Below, piece after piece: positions 12,346-23,488 of a stretch of 64,000 bases of DNA (positions within the stretch are counted from its first letter, which is position 1; each line of letters starts with the position of its first letter). A program made the position numbers and the translations under genes. The notes under the pieces were generated by a model. The model was not told where the DNA came from. It did no database searches and saw only the letters and a list, made by a program, of their open reading frames with translations. Source of the stretch: Pyrus communis (taxonomy: Eukaryota; Streptophyta; Magnoliopsida; Rosales; Rosaceae); NCBI RefSeq assembly GCF_963583255.1, contig NC_084811.1, forward strand, positions 18,742,088 through 18,806,087, read 5' to 3'.

Positions 12346-14210
12346 CCTTTAGTCAACAACTTCTTCGCTCGCAAAGCCGAAATAACACCATGTCTTACTC
12401 CACTCTGCTCACCCACAAAAGTAACCTCAGGTAATCCAGGACGGTGAAACGTAACTACTTTCCCGTAACAATCAATGTTGGCACGATAGAAGTGCAACCA
12501 ATCGTTGCCCAAAATCACATCAAAATCGACAATATCTAACGGGATAAGATCAGCGGGCATAACAACACCCTCTACTATCACTGGACATCCTGGGTACATA
12601 CAATCTACAACACATCTCTCTCCTCTAGGCATAGCGAATTCTAAATCGTACCCTAGAGGTGTGGGGCGAGGTTGCGTTACTTGAGCAAATGTATGAGAAA
12701 TAACGGAATGTGTAGCTCCACAATCAATTAAGACTCTAGCAAAATAACCAAGAATGTTTAACGTACCCATAATCAAGTCCGGGTTGTTCTGAGCATCCTG
12801 CAGGGAAATATTGTGAATACGCCCCTGGCCCTGCTGTCGTCCACCACGACCTCTGCTCGCTTGAACACCGCGACCTTGAGCTCCACGCCCCTGACTGGGC
12901 TGACCCATCTGTCTCGAAGACCCTGCACTACTAGTAGCATTCTCATTCTGCTGATACTGTCCTCCTTGGTACCACTGAGAACCACTCGTTGGAGCTAGAG
13001 GATACGGCATGTAGTTGCTGGGATACGGGGGATAACCACCTTGTGAATACGGGTCCTGGGGGTACTGATACGGTCCCGGAGCATAGGGAACAACATCACC
13101 CTGATAGTGATAGGCACCACCTCTACCTGCTTGACCACAATTACTCGGACCCTGGATTTGCCGAATCGGTGCAGGTGGCGGCATAAAGGTCTGCTGCGGC
13201 TTCTGCTGCTGACTCTGGGGACAATTCACCGCTCTATGTCCCACCTGTCCACATGTGAAACAACCACCGCTAATCTGCCTGCACTCGCCGAAGTGTCGGT
13301 TATTACACCTACGGCAAAATGGGACTCGGTTTCGGCCACCATCACCTTGTCTCTGGCCTCGAGCACCTCCATAAAACCTACCTCCACGTCCCTGTCCAGA
13401 GGCACTGAAACCACCACTAGACGAACTCGAACTGGCACCACCCCTTTTGAAGTTTTGAGTTTGGCGAGGCCCAAGCGATGTTTGACCTTTTCCTTTGTCG
13501 TCTTTCTTCTGATTGCCGTTTTTCTCTTCGTCACTGTCACTTGACATATTCTCTGAGTCCTCAATCCTCAACAATATCTCATAGAACTCCTGGTAGAACT
13601 CACAGTGAGTCGTAGTCGCCATAGAACGCCATCTCTTCTTAGTGCCCAAACGGAAACGACGAAGCATCTCCGCCGGATTACCAGCGACATCCGGATAGTA
13701 GCGAGACAAATCAGTGAACTTACGATAATACTCGTTAGCCGTCATCTTTCGCTGTTTCAACTCAGTGAATTCCTGTTTCTTACGATCGATGTATTCAGGG
13801 GGTACAAATCTCCTCTGAAACACGTCCTTGAAAACATTCCAATCGGTCCTCTGAGCTGGAGTCAACCTACGAAGTTCTTGCTCCCACCAAGCTGCAGACT
13901 CCATCTCCAGAAACCAAGAGGTCGTCTCGACCCACCTTTCCATAGGAAGGTTCCCCTGGTTATGTAACACACGGAAAGTCTTCTCTATGTGTTCCAACCA
14001 ACGCTCTGCGCCTTCGTGACCCTCGTTACCTTTAAACTTATCCAACTTCAGGTAATACATAGTTTCCAAAGGAGTCCTCTGGGGAGGGCGCATCACTGTT
14101 TGAAGGGCTGTAGCAATCACTTCTCCCAACTGAGTAAGATCAGGGAAACTAGACTCATCTGAGCGACGTGGTTCCCGACGAGGCGGCATGATTCTGACAG
14201 AAGACACCAA
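12312..14210 (-). CDS. Ty3 gag and aspartic protease
   Basis: The frame is 632 aa. The more likely start is the second methionine (MPPRREPRR, near 14189). A capsid-type gag domain lies at about residues 45-215 ([17 protein letters not shown]). A glycine/serine-rich linker follows, then a CCHC zinc knuckle ([14 protein letters not shown], about 317-330). The retropepsin-like protease region (about 480-610) carries DCGATHS where the family normally has D-S/T-G, so the residue after the catalytic Asp is Cys. The frame ends soon after the KGCQGYL region, where pol should continue in frame. Gag packages the element RNA and protease matures the polyprotein. Confidence 0.88.
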   Translation of the reverse strand: MVSSVRIMPPRREPRRSDESSFPDLTQLGEVIATALQTVMRPPQRTPLETMYYLKLDKFKGNEGHEGAERWLEHIEKTFRVLHNQGNLPMERWVETTSWFLEMESAAWWEQELRRLTPAQRTDWNVFKDVFQRRFVPPEYIDRKKQEFTELKQRKMTANEYYRKFTDLSRYYPDVAGNPAEMLRRFRLGTKKRWRSMATTTHCEFYQEFYEILLRIEDSENMSSDSDEEKNGNQKKDDKGKGQTSLGPRQTQNFKRGGASSSSSSGGFSASGQGRGGRFYGGARGQRQGDGGRNRVPFCRRCNNRHFGECRQISGGCFTCGQVGHRAVNCPQSQQQKPQQTFMPPPAPIRQIQGPSNCGQAGRGGAYHYQGDVVPYAPGPYQYPQDPYSQGGYPPYPSNYMPYPLAPTSGSQWYQGGQYQQNENATSSAGSSRQMGQPSQGRGAQGRGVQASRGRGGRQQGQGRIHNISLQDAQNNPDLIMGTLNILGYFARVLIDCGATHSVISHTFAQVTQPRPTPLGYDLEFAMPRGERCVVDCMYPGCPVIVEGVVMPADLIPLDIVDFDVILGNDWLHFYRANIDCYGKVVTFHRPGLPEVTFVGEQSGVRHGVISALRAKKLLTKGCQGYLAELRM

Positions 14211-14250
14211 CTATTAGAATACTCATAAAGACACAGGACTGCCAAACCTA

Positions 14251-14264
14251 GGCTCTGATACCAA
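14251..14264 (-). other. Primer binding site, initiator-tRNA-Met type
   Basis: The minus-strand sequence TTGGTATCAGAGCC matches the site complementary to the 3' end of plant initiator tRNA-Met. It starts two bases inside the 5' LTR border (14267). Confidence 0.88.
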
Positions 14265-14266
14265 GC

Positions 14267-16356
14267 TGACACACCCCGACCGAGATCAGGGCATGCTGGC
14301 CGTCACACGAAGGTGACGTAGCCATGTGCGCGTGCGGAAGCTAATAAGAAGGTAATATAAAAGTACTAATAATTAAAAACTTAATAGCATACAAAGTACT
14401 AGTGTATGTGAGACACAATTCAGAGCAAGTCTACAACAGTCCAAAAGGAAAAGATACGACATATTTACACCCGAAGGTGACCCTACAATGGTGAGTATCT
14501 GTCAGAGATGCCGGGACGCCCTCTGGGATAAACCACCGAACTTGCTAGACCACTAGAACCTGGAGGGGCGCAAAAACAAAAGCGTGAGTGGGCAAAAACA
14601 AAGTTCTTTGAAAACTCTTTAGCAAAATACATTCTAACCCCTCGCCGTAAAACCTGTATACTTCCCAGAAAATGAACATATATACGTATGTATAGATATG
14701 TCAATCATGCTCCACATATGCCATTCATGTTCACAATATGCCATTTATGCTTGAGAATATGCCACAACAGAATATCATAATCAAATATAAATGCTCAAGC
14801 GTAATTCACATCAATAACATATAATCTGGCAGCCGGGAGTCACCTAACGTGACCTGTACGGCTGCATCTAGAGCTCCACTCTCAACTCAATATCTGAATC
14901 TGCACACGAGTCGGAACCACCTAACGTGGTCTGTACGACAAGCTGGGTGTATTATATATATGTATGCTCTAGTGCTACGATCACGTGAAGCTGTGCCATA
15001 AATCGCGGGTCACCTACAAGTCGGAACCACCTATTGTGGTCTGTACGACAGGCTTGCACCTATCTTGGATCCAAGGCGAGCATGCGGTGCTGGTGAACAT
15101 ACACGTGAAGGCTGTGCCCTGGCCCTGGGCGGGAGCACTAACACCGGGGGTGCAGATTATGAGCTCTCTAAGCATTTCAAACTACTATTGCATAATAAAC
15201 AGGAATGCATAACCACATGAATACCGCTTACCTGGCACTTACCTGTGCGTCCACAGCACCAAATACACATTTATATATATGTATGCCACTACTAATACAT
15301 GCGATGATGCGTAAACAACATTCATACGATGCATGGCATAAAACAAATAACCTTTTCTATTTAATTTCTGGGAATTAATATGTATATAGGTATATACGGA
15401 AAACAAAAGCCCACTCACTGGTAATTAGAAGGGTCGTAGCCCCCCTGCCTCGAGTATGTACGCTCGTCCTCGGAAAACGAATCACCTAAACGCGACAAAG
15501 TTACGAAAACGTTAATTTAAAAGCACCTAAGCAACTTCTCGTAATAACTTCTCATACATTGCTCAAATTGGACAATTGAATATACCAACGTGACCTACAC
15601 AACCTCAGGATCACACACATATTTTTAGAAAAATTTTTGGACCACGCACGCGCCCCCACGCGCCGGCCAAGGCACGGCCCTACGCGCCCCCACGCGCGGC
15701 CACGTGCACTGCACACTGACGGTGTTAACAGACGCCGTCAGGAATATTCCGTCAAACTGACGGAATATTCCGTTAAATCTAACCAGATTCCGTCACTGCC
15801 GTTAGGAATATTCCGTTAGACTTAACGGAATATTCCCCTGTCTTCTCCGGCGAGACGCCGGCGCAAGCGACGGCGCCGGAAAACTGGGAATTTTTCAAAC
15901 CTTGTTTTCTCCTTCGTTTTTCAACCAAATTTCACGTTCTTTATACCAAAATGAAGCCTAGGACTAGTAGAACAACGTTAGACTAGTTTTAAGGCCTAAA
16001 AATTAAGGAATCTCACCTGTCTTCAAGGTCAAAACTCGGCCAACTTTGCACAGGACGATCGTGACGTCCAAATTCACCCAACGAACTACTCCGAGGCTCC
16101 TTGGGACCTCACAAACACATCTACAAGCTTAGAATCTCCTAAAACAAGCTAGATTAGGTTTGCATGAACAGTGCAATAATCGGACCTCGTTGAAACGACG
16201 TGAAAACATCTATATTCTTACCTGAAAATGGCACCTTTGAACTCCTCTCAGCTCCACGAACACGATGGTGGTCTTAGTTTCTTGATTGGTGAAGGTTTGA
16301 TTATGCTTGTATGTGTGTCCGTGTGTAGAGGAAGAAGAAGAATAATGGAGCTCGGG

Positions 16357-16394
<38 letters not shown>

Positions 16395-16565
16395 AAGTGA
16401 CAGAAAGTGAGGGAAAGAGGGAGGAAATCCCGGGAGAAAAAGAAAATGCATGATTGTGTGTGGTCCCACAACCCACACAACACAACACTTAACGTACACA
16501 AACAAATTAGGGTAAAATTGTAATTTCAATGTACGTTAAAATGAAATTTGGGACGGGATGTTACA
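14267..16565 (-). repeat. 5' LTR of the Ty3 chromovirus (minus-strand sense)
   Basis: The LTR is 2299 bp and carries the element promoter for minus-strand transcription. Differences from the other LTR that I could see are about seven substitutions (for example near 14507, 14997, 15457, 15726, 15836, 16103 and 16313), an extra 27-bp GC-rich block near 15852 and a shorter GA run (about 16361-16392). The GGAATATTCC cluster is at 15741-15835. Confidence 0.93.
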
Positions 16566-19500
16566 AAAAGGGCTTGAAAACTTTGAGTTTTGACAATAAG
16601 GACAAAATAAAGGGTAAAGTGAATAGTACCAGGATTGACTTTTAGTGTAAAAATATGGTTTTTCATTATAGTAAAAATGTGACTTTTCATTAAAGTTCTA
16701 TTTAAAAATACCAAACACATTAAAAAAAATAAAATAATTAATTTACATGTGTGAAAAATATGAAAAAATATGCAAACACTTGTAGTCGCATCCTCTATGC
16801 TTTGAGGATAGGTATATGATCATTTGAATTTTTAAAACCATACAAACTCTCATGAATAGTATTTTTAAGGGAGTTCAAAATAAACAAAATTCATAATCAT
16901 TAATGTATAAATTTGAAAGATGTGAAAGCATAATAAAGTCATAATTGCATCCTCAACGCTTAGACAATGGTTACATGGTTGTTTAGATTTTTAAAACCCT
17001 CCAAATCTCATGAACAGTGTTTTTTATTTGAGTGCAAAATTAATAAAATTAATAATAATTATTGTAGAAGTGTGAAAAATGTAATCACTTGTAATGAAAA
17101 GCTTTATAACTTTCATGAAGGGGTCAACTCCAAAATTTAGTATGTATATACTAATTTAGTATTTTGTTTTACATTTTTTTGGGTCAAATTATGTTTTTCA
17201 TTTTCATTTTTATTGATTTAAAATATATTTTTCTTAACGGGGAACGAGTCAGGTCATATTACCTGATAATATTAACGGGTTGATTTCGGTCGGGTCATAT
17301 TACCCGTTTACTTTAACAGGTATTACACGACACGACCCGTTAAGCTATCGAGTATGACATGAAAATGACACAAATACGAAAAACACAACACGAATACCAG
17401 GTCTAGGCACAAGCCGCTCAACACAAGTCCCAGCCAAATTGGCCTTGTGTTGTGCCTAATGCCTTTTGAGATGGGTCTGGCTCAGTCTAAACCAACTGGT
17501 TATGGATTGTCATGCTTTTGTATGCCATTGGACCTGCTCCATGCATCATGCCTAAACAATAAAATAAGGTGGGTCAGAAATCATGCCGTGGGTTAATTTT
17601 ACAGTCCTAATGAAACCTATTATCTCGTAACTGAACACTGGTTGTGTTGATTGAAGAGGGTATTGAAGCATTGATTAGTTATTCCCACACAAACTTCTTA
17701 ACCAGTATCTTTCTATTAGTCCTTTGACTTGCTAGGTGTTTGTTGTTTTTCTTTCTTAGATTAGAAGTTATTAATCTGCTAATTCTTCTTTCTTCTTTGT
17801 GCTTACCTGCTCTGCTGTATCTAATCGTTATTATCATATTACTCTTCGTCTCTTTCAATTTCTCTAAATTATGTTTGATCTGCATATTTTCTAGTCTACT
17901 CTTAATTCCCCTTCATGTCTTTTACAAAATTTTCTTGTGATGAATTATTGTTTAATCTTATTTTCTTTTTAGGAGAAATCGAACAAAAATTGGTTAGAAA
18001 GAAATGCAGAATTGATTGAATTGGTTGTGGACCATGATGACAGTGAGGAGGAAAGGGTGAAAAGTGATAAGCAAAAGAAAGCCAGCTCTGCGAGTTTAAA
18101 GAAGTTGCAGTAGGTTGCTAATACTATAAACATTCTGATTTCTGAAAGTGCCTCTTATGATTGTTCAGTATCCGTAGTCTAAAGTTTGGAGCTATATCAT
18201 CTGATCTACTTTTGTTCGGAAAACAGGAGCTCAAGATGTTACTTTCGCAACCATAAGAACCGAAGTCATTTTCACATCGTTATTTGACAGGGGTAACTAT
18301 CTTAGGAACTTAAGTGACTTTTTCCTTCTGATTGGAAATGATCTTATTCACTTTGACCTTCATTTCTAGAAGTTATTTGTTAATTGTTGTTCTCTTGGCA
18401 AAATGAGTTTTCATGCTATCATTTTATTTAAACGTAGAAACAAAAACTAATATCCATGAAAAGAAAGATGACTTACAAGGAAAGATAGGATATCAGTCGC
18501 TTGACTGATAGCTAGAGTGTAACATTCAACTCAAAACACCCACCTAATAAGATTAAATACATTGAATGGAGTATCCTTGAAATACTCAGGAAACGAGTAT
18601 ACTGTCCTGCAAAGGAAGGGCCAAATATGGCACCTCATAATTGAAAGGCCATTTGATGTAGAATGCACTAGGATTTTTACTCTAATATAGGGCTATCTTA
18701 GTATGTTGCACATTTTTTTCCCACCCTTTTCATAGTTGCTTAATCACTTCTGTTTGTAATCTGACATCTTAATAACCATCTTTTCCCATTTGAGGTTTCG
18801 GAGAGTTTTGGAATTGAACTAATGATTGGTTGGCACAACCATATACGATGAGTATGATCTCCACCAAGGAGTATTTTGATTGATGCATATGTAACTTTAT
18901 AAGGGGTTTCAGATCGCTGTGTTTGCATCTATGACCACAAATAACATTTGTTTTCAGTACATGAGATTGATCCTTTGTTTTATTATTATTTTTTCAGGCT
19001 GGTGTGTCACCTTTCCTGCTACATCAATTCAAAGAATTGGCTGAGCAAAAATTTGGTGATGGCAGTGACTTGGGAGATAAGAAAAGAAGCAAATTGGTAG
19101 TTATTGGTCAGGATTGCATGGAACCACTCCAGGGACTTCGGAGTGCTGGGCATGAGGTAGTACCTAGATGCTAGAGTCATAGTCTGTGTGCTTATTCTTC
19201 CTATGATCTGATTTTAAATTTTTATTGCATGAATGGATGATGCATGATAAATTATAATTACCATAAGATTATCAGCTGATGTATGAGAACGTGATATTGA
19301 AATTACTACGACAAATTATTGGATTACTTTCATTTCACAACACTTTATTGTGATGAATAATAAGCCCTCAAAATTAGGATTTTTCATTTTATATTTTATG
19401 TCCATTAGAGTTCCAGTATTTTATACTCTTTCTCATTCAGGTACACAGTGATGGGAAAGAGGTGGCTCAAAAGCGAAGAAACATGGTGACTTTGAGGAGG

Positions 19501-19683
19501 AAAAGAAAAGAGGAGAAAACACGTACATTCTTTTTCCTTTTTCTCTTTGTTTTTGGGTGGTGGATGTGAGGGGTGGTTGGGATTTGGCTTCTGTGGGCTC
19601 TGTTTGTATTGATATTGTTATTCCTTTCAGGTTTGAGAGATCAACGGAGAAAGCGGAAGAAACAGATGAAGGGAGGAGATTGA

Positions 19684-19980
19684 GCTGAATGGCTAATTGA
19701 GATTTTGTAGCTCTGACGTTGATAATCTAGGTCAAACAACATATATCGTAGGATGAGGTATTATCTCAAATTTGTTCTAGATTGTTGAACTAGGAATAAT
19801 GGAGCTCCAAGTGACGGCAATTTCCTTATCTCATTATGTTTTGGTAAAGTAATGTGCTTAATGAGCATGCAATGCAAGCATTTTGAAAGGCAAGGTGCTT
19901 TTATTCTCGCTATTCGTGTTATCATTTCAGCTTTCAGTAACGTATATTTCTTGCTGTAACTTGGGAATTTTGTTTTTGAA
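19684..19980 (+). other. Probable 3' untranslated region of the helicase locus
   Basis: The stretch follows the terminal TGA of the last helicase exon. It is T-rich, contains no open frame of note, and contains AATAAACG-type poly(A) signal-like words near 19978, just before a SINE. Confidence 0.4.
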
Positions 19981-19981
19981 T

Positions 19982-20105
19982 AAACGAAATGAGCTTAGCC
20001 TCACAATGGGTTAGCAATAATGTGATTTAAATTCGTCTTTCGCGTGAATCGAACTTAAGACATCCCTTACAAGTGAAAATGAATACCATTACACCGTAGT
20101 AATAA
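19982..20105 (-). mobile_element. tRNA-derived SINE
   Basis: On the minus strand the copy starts near 20105, shows an A-box-like TGTAATGGTATTC and the B-box GTTCGATTC (20046-20054), and ends in a 3' region with GCTAACCCATTGTGAGGCTAAGC. Related copies lie at 27665-28127 and 30150-30232. The pol III box spacing is typical of a SINE and not of a folded tRNA gene. Confidence 0.6.
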
Positions 20106-20254
20106 AAACACACGGCACTAGACCGTAGTAACAAAACACGATTCACAGGAGAGGGCATTAGATGTACATCTCAATTGGATCTGCCAAAATTGATCCCCCA
20201 CGTCTTCTTTTGTTGCCCAAATCCCGCTAGAACTTGAGGAAAAGATGAAGGTAG

Positions 20255-21430
20255 CTTAGTGTTGGGGCCTAAAAATGTCATCTACAAGTCCAATCATCCG
20301 TAGTTTTCCTTTTTGAAAAGCATTCCTGGAACAAAGACTACTTTCTCACCATGGCAACAACTGCAATCAGAGCCTATACAAAAGTAATGCCTCATAGCCC
20401 AATCGTTGTGGAAGTGTCACAAGCCAAGCTTAAACCCATGCATAAGGTACGAAATGAAGAGCATGTAAATTTATGATCATGCCAAGTCCTATTAATACAT
20501 TAATATTATGATAAAAGTCACGCCATGCTTAAATGAGCCCAAGCCACTTAACGGGGATTGCCGAGTGGTTGATGGTGTGGATGGTTATGGAAGTTCACTG
20601 GGCCTACGTGAAATTAGGGTTATGGAAGACTTTGGGCTGCTTGAGGGCCCAAGGATCCAAGCCCATACCCTTTGCATTTCATGCAGGCAAGCATTGAGAG
20701 AGAACTAGTCTAGTTTGCCTATTTCCCTAGCAAGCCAACCCTCCTAGTTAGGACCAAACTAGATTACGGCATTAAATGCACTCTAAGCCCAACAAGTCAG
20801 GCATTTAATGCTGACTTTCCCTTCCTAACTTGCACAGACAACCAAAGCACGAAAGCCATGAGGCGCGCTACCTGAAGTAGTGTTTACGGAAGGTTGGCCT
20901 AGGAAAGTTGTTCCTCGGGGTGCAGGTTTCAACAATGCAACTACTTTACACCAAAAGGGAAATAGTAGGAGAGCTAGGGAGAAAGGAAAGGGTAGACCAA
21001 GCCACAAAAGGAAATTCCTTTGAAGCCTAGAGAAGAAACAAAGAAATACTCCCGTTGGAGCCTAGAAGGATCCCTGCTTCTATAAATACAACATTAGTAC
21101 GATGTAAAGAGGGAGAAACACAACTACACGAGGGAAGAAGAACGATAAGGGCAAGAATGCACCACGCATAGCAAGCTTCCTCTAAGTGTAAGAAACTCTA
21201 GTTCTTTGGAGATAAGCCTTCCTTTCACCCTGAGCCTTCCAATAATCTTCCTTAACTCCTGTAAAACCATTAGCAACCTTAGATTAGCTATTTCAATACC
21301 ATATAGCCAACAACAACGTCTCTCTAGTGGGCTCTTAGCTTCCACACCATGCATCATTCGTGCAAATCATAATTTATTGTGATTACTTAGTCGTTCTTAG
21401 TATTTATTAGTTTAACACTCTTCAAAGCTG
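20255..21430 (+). repeat. LTR-like unclassified tract
   Basis: The tract begins with TGTTGGGGCC-like sequence near 20261 and contains a clear TATA box, CTATAAATACA, near 21080, followed by a stretch typical of an LTR R/U5 region. No matching second LTR, primer site or coding domain was found, so this may be a solo or truncated LTR. I cannot define the ends. Confidence 0.3.
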
Positions 21431-21437
21431 CCAGGAT

Positions 21438-21603
21438 CAGTGCCCAGGGAAGCACTCTGTCAGCGCCTAGGGAAGCACTTCGTCAGCACCCAGGGAAACA
21501 CTTTGTTGTGCCTAGTGAAACACTTCATTAGCACCTAGGGAAACATTCCATCAGCACCCATGGAAACACTCCATCAGCATCGAGGGAAGCATCTCATCAG
21601 CAC
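21438..21603. repeat. 23-bp minisatellite, about seven units
   Basis: Units start near 21438, 21461, 21484, 21507, 21530, 21553, 21575 and 21598. The approximate unit is CAGCACCYAGGGAARCACTT plus three bases. Units differ by one to five bases. The array lies between the LTR-like tract and the Tat-like element, where such retroelements often carry tandem repeats. Confidence 0.8.
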
Positions 21604-21697
21604 TGGAAGTACTTAACATAACACTAGACCAAACATCTAGGAGTTGCTGGAAGTACTTAACGTAACACAAGACCAAACATCTTTGAGATGCTTCGGG
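21604..21697. repeat. Tandem duplication of about 47 bp
   Basis: The block with TGGAAGTACTTAAC and AAGACCAAACATCT-like words occurs twice in succession (start near 21604 and 21651) with a few mismatches. Confidence 0.75.
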
Positions 21698-21990
21698 CCT
21701 ATTCCTTACTAATTTAGCAATGGGGGACATGAAGGTTTTGACTCATCTCTTTACAACAAAAGCCCATCATAGCCTTTGACTCAAAAGCATCCCCAACATT
21801 CACCAAAGCCTTGCCCAAATTATAAGAACCAAATATAACATTATAAGGCCTCATTTGGTGTTTAGGTAGTTGATAGTCATTTCTTCGTTCAACAAACTAG
21901 TGAGTTATCTAGTTTAATCCTAAACACCACACGACACATAAGTACATAATGATATTTAGTAAACAGCCACTTTTGTTCTGTTGAAAATTA

Positions 21991-22358
21991 TCAATAGGCT
22001 TTACAATAAGCATCTGGATTATGCAAAACCAATCGCAGTAGGTATTGGGTCATGACGATGACCAAATGTCCTTCAAAGTAGGGTTTGAGCTTTCGAGCTG
22101 CAACAACTAGCACCAAAATTAGCTTTTTGATCTTTAGGTATCTAGTTTCTGTATCAAGGAAAGCTTTAAACATATAGAATACAAGTAGTTGGGCCTCGGG
22201 CCCCCAGCTCTTCTCATATGAGGGCAGAGCTCACTATTACTTTTGATACTACCAGATAGATGTACGAGTTTTCCGCTGCTTTCGACTTGGATAGTAGTGA
22301 AAGTGATGTTAGGTACTACTTCAGGCCTTGAAATGCTTTCTTGCACTAGTCGTTCCAT
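21991..22358 (-). pseudogene. Tat-like RNase H remnant
   Basis: The frame at 22173-21991 contains LALVVAARKLKPYF-like and VLHNPDA sequence, characteristic of RNase H downstream of RT in Tat elements. The frame just upstream (22358-22134) belongs to the same domain in another phase, so at least one frameshift separates them. The fragment stops without integrase. Confidence 0.7.
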
Positions 22359-22537
22359 TTGTCCTTATAGGCCCTCTTGATTGCCTTGAAAAAGGGCTTG
22401 CATCGGTCAGTGGATTGCGAGAGCAAATGATTGAGTGCAACTGCTTATCCGGTCAAACTTTGGATCTCCTTCAGAGTTGTAGGAGATTTCATGTCTAGGA
22501 TCATTCTAATATGCCTTGGATGAGCCTTGATTCCTCG

Positions 22538-23090
22538 CTAGGTTACAAGGTACCCTAAGAACCAGCCTGAAGAAATGCCAAAAGTGCACTTGGCTGGGTT
22601 GAGCTTCATTTTGTACTCTCGGAAGAGGTCAAAAGTCTTTGCCAAGTTGCCGATGTGGTCTGACCATTGCTTGCCTTTCACCAGGATTTCGTCGACGTAG
22701 ATTTCCATGGTTACTTTGATTTGTTTCTTGAACATCATGTTTATAAGTCGTTGGTAGGTTGCTTCTGCGTTCTTGAGGCTAAAGGGCATGACCTTGTAGC
22801 AGTATGTGCTTCGCTTGATCACAAATGTAGTTGTTTCCTTGTCGGGCTCGTACATGGTAATCTGATTGTAACTTGAGTATACATCTAAAAACCTGAGCAG
22901 CTGGTTCCCAGATGTTGAGTCAACGAGCAGGTCAATTCGGGGAACCGAGTAGTTGTTATTAAGGCATTCTTTGTTGACGTCGGTGTAATCCACGCATACT
23001 CTCCATTTACCTTTTTTTTTTCATCACTAGCACGAAGTTGGCTAGCCTTACTGAGTGCGCCATTTCCTAAATGAATTCGGCCTCCAGTAG
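22538..23090 (-). pseudogene. Tat-like reverse transcriptase, inactivated
   Basis: The 151-codon frame at 22993-22538 spans RT motifs: YTDVNKE, PRIDLLVD, the YNQI block, KNAEATYQRL, the active-site box YVDEILVKG, and CTFGI. The usual box is YVDD, so the second catalytic Asp is Glu here. Upstream sequence (W-L-A-N-F-V-L-V) continues to about 23090 but is out of frame across a run of ten A (minus strand, 23011-23020). Confidence 0.85.
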
Positions 23091-23488
23091 GTTGTCGATT
23101 TCCGCCTCAATAATCGCTACTTGCTTGGGTGCGAAATGTCGCCTTTTCTATGTCACAGGTTTAGTAGTGGGGTCGACGTGCAGCTTGTGGCAAGCTATCG
23201 CTGGATCAATACCAAGCATGTCAGAGGGTGGCCATGCAAAAACATCATAATTTTCCCTAAGGAAAATTGCAAGTTCTTCCTTTTTCATCGGGTTTAGACG
23301 TGAGCCTCTCTTAGCAGTCTTCTTTGGTTGGTGTAGGTCAATAATGATGTGCTCGGCGTCTTCACCAGGTCTCCATCCTGATTCATCTGCCAGGACATTG
23401 TCGACCTTGACGCCATCTTCCTGACCCGACTACTGTAATTGCTATTTGGTGGAGGTAGAACCGTCTTCCTGCATTTCAGCTGTTACTG

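Larger units (their letters stand above)
7072..16565 (-). mobile_element. Ty3 LTR retrotransposon, chromovirus (Tekay/Del-like), full length
   Basis: Two LTRs flank a 4.9-kb interior, and the element is bordered by the 5-bp duplication AAAAG (7067-7071 and 16566-16570). On the minus strand it reads LTR, tRNA-iMet-type primer site, gag with zinc knuckle, protease, reverse transcriptase, RNase H, integrase, chromodomain, polypurine tract, LTR. The LTRs differ by about seven substitutions plus two indels, so insertion is recent. The coding region is not intact: there is a frame change between the gag/protease and pol frames and an amber codon at the start of RT. Mobilisation, if any, would need enzymes from another copy. 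Confidence 0.93.
6643..17405. mobile_element. Non-autonomous hAT-like element, split by a Ty3 element
   Basis: The ends are TAGACC (6643) and GGTCTA (17405). They are flanked by GGCATAAG at 6635-6642 and GGCACAAG at 17406-17413, an 8-bp target-site duplication with one mismatch, as expected of the hAT superfamily. Both subterminal regions are rich in ACACGAC/CGACACGA words and in AACGGGT/ACCCGTT words. Without the Ty3 insert the element is about 1.26 kb, and no transposase frame is visible. Superfamily assignment rests on the TSD length and the overall look. Confidence 0.65.
5844..17972 (+). other. 12.1-kb helicase intron enlarged by transposons
   Basis: The donor (CAG/GTATTAC at 5843/5844) and the acceptor (TTTTTAG/GAG at 17972/17973) are both canonical, and reading continues in phase across them. 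About 9.5 kb of the intron is one Ty3 element and another 1.26 kb is the hAT-like host element it inserted into. The remainder at 5880-6630 and 17414-17640 has weakly inverted-repeat-like ends (GGGACTGCAAAATT near 5892 and its near reverse complement near 17600), which may be one more, older DNA transposon. Confidence 0.75.
4300..19683 (+). pseudogene. DEAD-box RNA helicase, DDX24/Mak5/RH13 type, C-terminal half, disrupted
   Basis: Exons read as 4300-4467, 5268-5390, 5474-5590, 5739-5843, 17973-18113, 18227-18292, 18998-19156, 19441-19522 and 19631-19683, all with AG/GT borders and compatible phases. They encode helicase domain 2: motif IV-like IVFCTS (first exon), motif [14 protein letters not shown] (second) and motif [11 protein letters not shown] (third), then the family's charged C-terminal region ending in a lysine/arginine-rich tail and TGA. 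Members of this family act in nucleolar assembly of the large ribosomal subunit. The copy is broken. The 4300 exon ends about 13 nt short of what I expect after TLH and runs into TGA at 4463. TAG lies at 18111 and TAA at 18254. Motifs Q, I, Ia, II and III are not in the window. A functional copy presumably exists elsewhere. Confidence 0.8.

Noticed and set aside
10247..13967. Plus-strand open frames of 80-145 aa
   Set aside because: They are shadows of the minus-strand gag-pol of the Ty3 element.
5880..17605. A third, outer DNA transposon in the helicase intron
   Set aside because: GGGACTGCAAAATT near 5892 and its near reverse complement near 17600 suggest ends, but no matching target duplication was found, so it is mentioned only as a possibility.
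19982..20105. tRNA gene
   Set aside because: A-box- and B-box-like words are present, but there is no cloverleaf with anticodon stem, and partial copies recur; it is better explained as a SINE.
21438..21603. CRISPR-like array
   Set aside because: The repeats are adjacent with no unique spacers and the DNA is plant; it is a minisatellite.
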